Assembly: GCF_003473485.1 (NCBI RefSeq)
Contig: NC_053045.1
Location: 58,756,494 to 58,820,493 of the forward strand
DNA length: 64,000 nucleotides
Direction of reading: 5' to 3'
From: Medicago truncatula
Lineage: Eukaryota > Streptophyta > Magnoliopsida > Fabales > Fabaceae
The position numbers were made by a program, and so were the translations under genes. This document shows positions 56,693 to 64,000 of the stretch, piece by piece. Each line of letters begins with the position of its first letter. Within the stretch, counting starts at the first letter, position 1. The notes beneath the pieces were generated by a model, which saw nothing but the letters and a program-made list of their open reading frames with translations, was not told the DNA's origin and did no database searches.

Positions 56693-57505
56693 GGGTGGGA
56701 ATGATCCGGACCGAACCGGACTTTGCTTAAATAGGTCTGACCTAGTTGAAAAAACTAAGGCTTAAGCCTTGGTCTTTTACTTGTCAAACACTTTATTTTG
56801 AGTCTGGCCTTTTCAAAAGCCTGACCTGACCTATTAGCCTGTCTAAAAGCCTAGTTTGTGTTACAAATTTCAAATAGAGTTCAGTCATCCATTTTTCTTT
56901 CTTTTCAATTTGTGCAACACACTTAATGTAGAGAGATAAACAATAATTAGATACATATTAAACTAATAAAACACAGTCGTAAAATTTACAGATGGATAGA
57001 AACTCAAGAATAATTATATCTGATAACAAGAAGGATTTCAAACTTAATCTGATAATCATACTTAACCTTAGGCATATTAGTACCAAGCCTCAAAAGTTCA
57101 CACAAATCAAATAACAATATGTGTAGTTAATGATAACTCAACAAGCTTTCAAACAATAAGAAACTGAAAACAAAATCAGCACTTGAGGAGGAAAAAAATG
57201 CATAAAATTTTCAATGTGATAAAAAAAATCACCAACTTAATATGAGAATTTGAAGGAACTGTTTTTTTTTTTGTTTTTGCATTGCTATATAAATAATAAA
57301 TTTGGGGAAATATAATATACTCGTATACGGGCCAGCCTGATAGACATGATAAGTTTTTTTATCCGTCTAAGCCTAACCCATTTTAATTAATATGCTTTTT
57401 AAAAAGCTCATACTTAGCCTATTTATTAAACGAGTTAGGTAGGGATGAGCTTTCAGTAGGCCGGGCCATAGGCCCCTGACGAGCGGCCTAGCCTCCCACC
57501 CCCAA
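56693..57505. mobile_element. Old hAT-like element related to the one at 3609
   Basis: Left end ggggtgggaatgatccgg and right end ggcctagcctcccaccccc are eroded inverted copies of the same terminal motif as at 3609-4201. Internal words (gcctgacctgacctattag; taggccgggccataggcc) are also shared. The 8-bp flanks are not clearly preserved, so it is older. Confidence 0.5.
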
Positions 57506-57902
57506 TCACATTCAAAACCCATCCTTTTATACTTCATTAAAATTTTCATGATCATCTATTTATTTTTATTCCACAAACTAAATTAGTTAAATTAAATTTT
57601 AATTAATTTAGCCATTAATTTACTTACATATTGCCAATTACTATATCAAACTCGCCTCAAAATTTAAAGGTTTTAAATTCATGCTCTCTTGAAACCCTAA
57701 CGCGACATCATATCTTTATCAATATGTTGATAAAGTGACAAACGCATAATAAAATTCACACACTCAATTGTAATGTCACAAATTCAAATATAAGTAAAGA
57801 TATTTTATTTAACGATATCGATATAGCCAGTTTTTGGTAACAATCGATATAGCCAGTTGAGTCAAAAGTTATAAACTCTAGTACCATATTGTATATAATA
57901 AA

Positions 57903-58186
57903 GACTCTCTTTGTCCCAAATTGTATGATGTTTTGGACATTTCACACATATTAAGAAATGTAAGTAATATTGTGTGGGAAAGAGATATTATGAGTTGTTT
58001 TACAAAATTATCCTTAATAAATGTTATGGGAATGATAAATGAAAGAATTGAAAAAAGAAAGAGTAATAAATAGTTAAGGATATAATAGGAAAAATAACAT
58101 TAATGTTTCATTGGTATTTTAAAGTGACATACAATTTAGAACACATATTTTTTTATAAAGTGACATACAATTAGGGACGGAGGATT
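57903..58186. mobile_element. Stowaway/Mariner-like MITE
   Basis: Left ctctttgtcccaaattgtat and right catacaattagggacggagg are inverted ends. An internal copy of the right end (aaagtgacatacaatttaga, about 58122) shows a partial duplication. It lies about 100 bases upstream of the conserved promoter of acidic-protein gene 2. Confidence 0.6.
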
Positions 58187-58252
58187 AATTAATTTCAATT
58201 TGTTTTATAAATAAAGGTAAAATGAGAATAATTGTGAATTTTGTTGACAGAA

Positions 58253-58411
58253 GACGTGGGCCGGATATAAATGAACAAAGCCCAGAAAAAACCCTAACTC
58301 GAGTGACAGTTAAAACAAAAGTCGCGGGCGCCGCAGTGCGTAATCACACTATCTTCACTGTAGTACAAAGACCGTCCGATTAAATGCCACGTCATCGATC
58401 CGCGTGAATTC
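58253..58411 (+). promoter_or_regulatory. Conserved promoter/5' leader block of acidic-protein gene 2
   Basis: A gtgggccgg site-II-like motif (58256-58264), a telo-box aaaccctaa (58289-58297) and the 25-base block at 58387-58411 are present. That block is identical to 26043-26067. Telo-box plus site-II combinations are typical of plant ribosomal and proliferation-linked promoters, suggesting growth-linked expression (inference). Confidence 0.6.
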
Positions 58412-58553
58412 GTGCTTCAACGGCTGAGATCATTGTTTGAGAGTAACTGTAGAAACGAAGGAAAGAAGAGCGTGTTCTTCTCTATTCTCCCAGTGCTGGA
58501 TTTTCGATCGATTTTTCTCGAACATAGAATTTCAATTATTTCTGAATTTCAAG

Positions 58554-59931
58554 ATGAAGGTTACAGAAGATTCGAAGGATAAAGTTGAGGAGAAAGAGGT
58601 TATCGTTTTGAGTGATGAAGATGACGAAGGAGATGATTCCGCGGAGGAAGTAGACGACGGTGATGACGACGGAGACGAAGATGATGACGGTGATGACGAC
58701 GGAGATGAGGACGATGATGAAGAGGATGACGATGATGCTCCTGGCGGAGATGACGATGATGAAGATGAGGATGACGACGATGAAGAAGCAGGTGCCGGTG
58801 AGCGTGGTGGTGACCCTGACGACGACGACGACGATGATGAGAACGACGATGATGATGATGAGGAGAACGATGAAGAGGTAACCGACTTATATATATTTGT
58901 TTTTATATAAACCCTAATTTGTTGAAATTGTTAATCTGAATTCTAGAATCTAGATTGTTTGTTAATTTCATTCATAGGTTTAGCTTTCCTTTAAATTCGT
59001 TTTAATTTTTCAATTTTGAGTCTATTCTGAGTTAGGGTAAGGGTTTTGTTTCGGCTTTTTCATTTACTCTGTTCATGATAATGAACAGATAATTGTTAAG
59101 ATCTTGCAACTGTCTCTGTTGATTTTTACTATATTCGATCTATTTTTCGCATATGTTCAGAACTTGCAACTCTCTGTGTTTTTTTAGATTTTGTTTTTAT
59201 TATTCAATTTTGAATCTAGTATTCTTAGTAGTTTTTTTTAGTTTTATTTTATTTACTCTGTTCATGAGTAGTTGTTAAGACGTGAGAGCTAGCAATTTTC
59301 CCAGTCTTTAGTAGAATTTCTTGATTTAGAATTATGCAGTATGTTAGGCAGTACTGATAAAAAATGACAGACAACATTATAGATCTTAATTTCATCTGAA
59401 TTTTTTTAACTACTAATTGCATAATACTTAAGTGTATGATATCATTATGAATTGTTCAGCTCTTCAGTCTTAAACCTTTATAATTCCTTCATTTATATTT
59501 TGATATGAACTCAATAATATGTGACATAAATTACATCTATTATGTTTCAAATCTGCTACCGGTGTAATTCAATTTTGCTGCAAGTCTTTTTTGCATTTGA
59601 GTTACTCACATCTATTGTCTCACACAACTGTTGTGTTGCCACTTGCCAATCTCTGCTACCTGTATAATTCAATTTTACTTATGAGGATTAAATGATGTAG
59701 GAGGATTTGGGAACAGACTACCTTGTGCGCCCTTTAGGCAACGCTGAAGAGGAGGAAGCATCTAGTGATTTTGAACCGGAAGAAAATGGTGAGGAAGATG
59801 AAGGTGCTGATGAAGATGATGACAATGAGAAGGCTGCTGAGGCTCCACCAAAAAGGAAGAGGTCAGATAAAGATGATGATTCAGATGACGACGATGGAGG
59901 AGAAGATGATGAGAGACCCTCAAAAAAATAG
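58554..59931 (+). CDS. Acidic nuclear protein with SIM-like motif and NLS, paralogue 2
   Basis: Exon 1 is 58554-58877 and exon 2 is 59701-59931, joined in phase 0 by a GT-AG intron (gaagag|gtaacc, gatgtag|gagg), giving 184 residues. A SIM-like VIVL at 16-19 is followed by SDEDDE. Residues about 20-108 are nearly all Asp/Glu, with Gly/Ala islands (APGGD; AGAGERGGDP). Exon 2 opens with EDLGTDYLVRPLG, then AEEEEASSDFEP, and the NLS KRKRSDK is at 159-165, ending RPSKK. Intron position, SIM, core and NLS match the gene at 26230 while the acidic run has changed length. A chromatin, histone-chaperone or nucleolar role is plausible but not shown. If the intron were retained, the product would stop within 10 codons. 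Confidence 0.87.
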
Positions 59932-61181
59932 ACTTGGGTCTATTATATGCTTGAGGACTTAACAAGTCAACCATAGGTCAATTAGATCAATATCATCTCT
60001 TTGAAAACTTTTCAGAGATAAGATGAGTAGGTCCATGGAGTTGTTTCGTTCTCTCTTGTATTATTATCATGCAACATTGTTAGGATTTGTAGTTTCTGTC
60101 TGGTTGGTGCATAGTCGATTGTTGGTTGAAACTTCTGCCAGGACAACTTTTACAGACTCAAATTTTATCTTAGTAATTTGTAGGTCAGTTGAACTCATGC
60201 ATAATATTTCTGACACCCTGAAATTGTTGGTAGATTTATTCTGGTTTTACATATTCGTTTTCTTCCGTTACAATCTTATTTCACTCATTTTTTGCAACTA
60301 CATATTGATTGGGGTTCAGGTCTACTTAACTTGTGAATGTCGGATTCGCTGCTCCAAAAGTGAATTCCCCATTCCCTAACTTATTTGTTCTACAACGAAT
60401 AATTTGTTTGATTTCTATATAACTAGCTGAAGGCCAGAAACGAGTTATACTTCTGTTTCAGTAAGTTTTGCCTATAGGTTTGGATTGAAGATGGCCTGAT
60501 GTGACGCCACTGCGCTTGATTTACATTTTACATTGCTCAACTGCAATCATAATGTCCTTCATCTAAGTAAATACAGAAAATAAAAGGTCTAACGACAGAC
60601 TCTTCAATGCTCTTCATCCAATTTTCTCTTCATGATTGAATAAAAAATAATTGTATGCTTAAAAGTGCCTCGGGAGCACTCGTTTTTTTTTTTGTAAAGA
60701 GAGTATAAGATACGGTGTTTTCAAAGTATTAAAAATAATCGTTTTGGAAACTAAAAAAAAAAAGTGATTGACAGTATTCACGTGAAGAATTTGTTGAATC
60801 GTATATCAGGAGAGCTGGTGATGACTAATATGAAATAAGTTGATGACGTAATCGCCTTACCCTTAAGTGGACTAAGGACCCAAGTTAAACATATGGTAGG
60901 AAATTAGGAGGAAAGCACCACTGACCAACAACAAATCAAAAGTGAATCTGATAATTTGTAAAGGGAAATGCTAACGAAAACACTTTTTAAGGGTTTAAAA
61001 TAGTAAGATAATATGTGCATTCAATACATTAAAAATTGAAATGTTTAACTTTTTAAATAAATACATTGAAATAATTTTCTTTATTTTGTTTGAATTCTAA
61101 GAACATTCATTAGCAAAATCGAGTAACTTTTCCTACCCTTCAACTCACTTACACATATGTAAATGTACATATCAAGTAAAT
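59932..61181. other. 3' flank of acidic-protein gene 2 and intergenic DNA
   Basis: 59932-60180 resembles the 3' flank of the gene at 26230 (tggtgcatagtcgattgttgg, then caggacaacttttacaga). A plus-strand open frame at 60023-60379 overlaps it but has no family match and is most likely chance. 60965-61135 has weak inverted ends (atgctaacgaaaac / ttcattagcaaaat) like a MITE. Confidence 0.45.
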
Positions 61182-61193
61182 AAAGTATTTTTC

Positions 61194-61932
61194 TGCTATT
61201 CGGTGCAATCGGCTTATTCGTACTTGACGGAGGTGGATTCTAACATTGCTGAAGACTTCAATCAATTTTTATGGTTGAAAGCGGTTCCGTTGAAGGTTAA
61301 CATTTTTGTTTGGCGTCTCTTTCTGAATAGACTTGCTACAAAAGATAACTTGCGTAAAAGAAATGTAATTGATCCCACTCTTACGGCTTGCGCGACTTTG
61401 TGTGGTAAGGAAGAGGAAAGGGATCATTTGTTTTTTAATTGTGATCATTATGGGCGACTTTGGCTTTTAATTTCTCAGTGGTTTGGTATTGTTACAACTT
61501 TGAATGGTAATTTATACTCTCATGCTACTCAATTTTGTGCTCTTGGAGGTTTCTCAAAAAAGTGTAGGACATGTTTTACAGTTATTTGGATTTCGGTTTT
61601 ATTCGTCATTTGGAAAGATAGAAACAGGAGAATTTTTCAGAATCACTTTGATCATCTTGAAGTTCTTCTTGAAAGGGTTAAACTTCAAACGTTTTGGTGG
61701 CTGAAAGCGAATTGCATTATGTTCGATTTTGACTACCCATTTTAGAGGAACAATCCTTTACTTTGTATTCAGACTGTGATGTAATGTCTGTTTCTGTTTC
61801 TGTTTCTTTGGCTATTTTATCGCATGTCTCCTTTGTAATTAACATTTTTCAGCTTTCTTAAGCATACCTTGTGCTTGAGGGGCTGGTTGTTTCTATAATA
61901 TATTTTGCTTAGTTTCTTTAAAAAAAAAAAAA
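61194..61932 (+). mobile_element. 5'-truncated L1 LINE with 12-bp target duplication
   Basis: An unbroken frame from 61194 to 61745 encodes the L1 zf-RVT domain: SVQSAYSYLTE, FLWLKAVPLKVNIFVWRLFL, a Cys/His cluster CGKEEERDHLFFNC, then a W-rich tail. A 3' UTR and about 15 A end it. Flanks aaagtatttttc occur at 61182-61193 and 61933-61944. The frame lacks a proper start and all catalytic RT motifs, so it is not an active element, but its intact frame indicates a young insertion. Confidence 0.85.
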
Positions 61933-61944
61933 AAAGTATTTTTC

Positions 61945-64000
61945 CCGAGTAAATAAAGTATTTTTCCGTTTATGTGTACTTTCAAGCAAGTACAAGTACA
62001 CAGTCTTTCTTTCTATCAGCTGAGAGAATACATTTCGAAACCATGTGTGATTTTCTAAAAACTTTGAGATGAAAAAGTTGCTCCCAAAATTAGAAACCTT
62101 TTCCAACTAAAATAATTTAACATACGTGGGTAAGTTTAATTTTGATTTTTTACGATATATTTTGAACTGTATCATGAAGTATACAGTATTTTAAAACGTG
62201 GATATCTAAATATACTTTCAATGTCGGGATAGTTACTCGCCCAGGATCATTAGTAAATTTGATTTTGAGCAAATAGTCATTTGGTCCCTGACTCAAAATT
62301 AAATATAAATAAGTTTCTGATTCTGCACTTCCGTTATCTCTTTAGTCCCTGACGTTAAAAAATTCTGTTAAGTGATGATGTGTCGCATATGAGGTGTCAC
62401 AGGGATCAAAATGAAAGTAGAAAATTGTCACTTTAATCCCTGAATCAAAAATTGATTTAATCCCTAAATATCATCTAATTTTTTCTTTTGTTAAAAAAAT
62501 CAATTTAGTCCCTGAATATCAATTTTTTCGGTGACTTAGCATTGTAAATTGTTTCGGTATTTCTCTTTGTTTTGTTTTAATGTCATTTCAACCAATTCCT
62601 TTTTTTTTTTGAAATGATTAACAAAATTCATATTGTTTTTGCAAGTAATAAAAGCGCGAGTCAATTACATGAAGGACAATTATATGATACATATAAAGGG
62701 AAAATGATAATTGTCTTATATAGTACTTAATTAATGATGGGAAGGTTAATTGAAAACTATTATTTGCGAAGGTTGCTGATGTACTAAAATCTAAAATCTG
62801 CAAATCATGGTCTTCTTAGAAGTTGAATGTATATTGTTACACTATATGTATAGGTTGAATTAAAAAGATTGTAGTACATTAAATAATATAAAATAAAAAC
62901 ACAAAAAATAAAGATATAATATATTGATCAACCTCAAAATCCTGCAAAACCAGCAAAACCAATTGAGTGACTGAGATTTATGTGAGTTTTAGAACTCGAG
63001 CACAAGGCACATTCTCGAAACCCTCACGGTTAACACCAAATTGTGAAAATTTACGGTATCATCAAAGATCAAGACGTTTTTGAAGGAAAAAAAATACAAC
63101 TCCACAATTCTTCTTAATTTTTTTTTTTTTAGAATCAGCTAGTATTATTATTTTTTGAAAAGAGTTTCGCTGCATATAGCAGCACTCATACTAATATTAT
63201 GCACCATTATAATTATTTTTTTGATCTCAATCAATTTGTTGTAAGTAGTATCAATTTTTGGTACATATAATTTTTTATGAAGTCATTATCACCGTATATT
63301 ATCGGTATTATTATGTTTTACATTAAAATTATTTTAGGGTCATTTTCACACAGTAATTTTCTAGGTGTAAAAATTCGTAGGACCTTTGTCCTTTTTTTCC
63401 AAGTGATTATCAAGTATCATTAGAATTACTACTTTTTTTTTTCAAATAAAGAATTAAAATAATAGTTACATGCAATTTAATTCTATCTATCTTCTATGAA
63501 TGTTGCCTTTTATAATTAGTATCATAAAAAATGGTGAAATAATTCTCAATTGCCAAGTGGTAAAATATTCATGTGGATGACTAAGAGAAGAGACGCGTTT
63601 AATTTGGATCGTTGTAAATCATTCTTAATTGTATATAATATAGATATAAATAAATATAGATATAGATACAGGGGATAGGATCAAATGACACCTTGGTGTC
63701 AAAATTAGTTTGACACTAAATTTTATCAATTCATTTCATTTAATCCAAAGGCTTAAAACTATCATCAACTTAATTAACATACATCAAATACTCTCTATCA
63801 CCTAATTAAGAAACATATCTATCATCATTAATTCATAATCAATCAATACCTTCTTGTTTTTGGTAGATTCAAACCCTTTTTATTTTCCCCTAATTTTTTT
63901 CTTTTGGCCATAAGCACAAACTCAAACTTTATAATTTTTATAAAATCATGATAAATCTTAATTCAATTAAACATGAGACACAACGAGTCCTCTAAAAAAA
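61945..64000. other. Intergenic DNA with fragments of Mutator-like repeats
   Basis: 62280-62530 has several agtccctga-type words in direct and inverted order, as in the TIRs of Mutator-like MITEs, but no paired ends were found. ggggataggatcaaatgaca (63672-63691) may be the left end of another MITE whose right end lies beyond the window. No gene is supported. Confidence 0.35.

Noticed and set aside
60023..60379. 118-codon plus-strand frame after acidic-protein gene 2
   Set aside because: The DNA aligns with the 3' flank of the other acidic gene, where the frame is not kept, so it is probably untranslated or chance.

Overview
This window is plant nuclear DNA: AT-rich and gene-poor, with GT-AG introns, plant-specific gene families and a dense load of small non-autonomous transposons. 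The tRNA-derived SINEs, the repertoire of L1 and RTE LINE tails and the gene content suggest a legume, perhaps a clover or medick relative. That placement is an inference, because no organellar or ribosomal marker is present. No bacterial-type system, CRISPR array or biosynthetic operon was seen.

Three gene groups carry the coding capacity. (1) A minus-strand family of secreted invertase/pectin methylesterase inhibitor-like (PMEI) proteins: four intact genes (2674-3195, 8228-8758, 20447-20995, 49801-50328) and two broken copies (13212-14320, 43590-43912). Each intact gene has a signal peptide, four conserved cysteines and a TATA box close upstream. (2) Two plus-strand two-exon genes (26230-27749, 58554-59931) for very acidic, NLS-bearing nuclear proteins with a SUMO-interaction-like motif. 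Two relics of their second exon lie between them (32557-32670, 37960-38085). (3) An F-box family: a nearly intact copy with one early stop (35961-37154), a frameshifted and MITE-interrupted copy (39435-40800) and a C-terminal relic fused to Ty1-copia sequence (33190-34309).

Layout. 0-12 kb: two tandemly duplicated PMEI genes with flanking blocks, hAT and Mutator-like (MULE) elements, a nested MITE and an element carrying an ARF-GEF-like gene fragment. 13-23 kb: PMEI pseudogene hit by several elements, LINE and SINE fragments, the third PMEI gene and a GC-rich LINE. 24-28 kb: TIR element, SINEs and the first acidic-protein gene. 28-49 kb: repeated segmental duplications of acidic-gene exon 2, F-box and LINE blocks; several later insertions are dated by empty paralogous sites elsewhere in the window. 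49-58 kb: the fourth PMEI gene and four or five non-autonomous DNA elements. 58-64 kb: the second acidic-protein gene and a LINE with clean target-site duplications.

The groups do not appear to form one pathway. PMEI-like proteins act in the apoplast or vacuole, acidic proteins in the nucleus, and F-box proteins in SCF ubiquitin ligases. The most useful observations are the target-site duplications and empty sites that define many elements, the PKF-to-PKV change in one inhibitor, the isolated nonsense codon in the F-box gene, and an indel-rich duplication near 7 kb that looks like an assembly artefact. I found no convincing undescribed multi-gene system.
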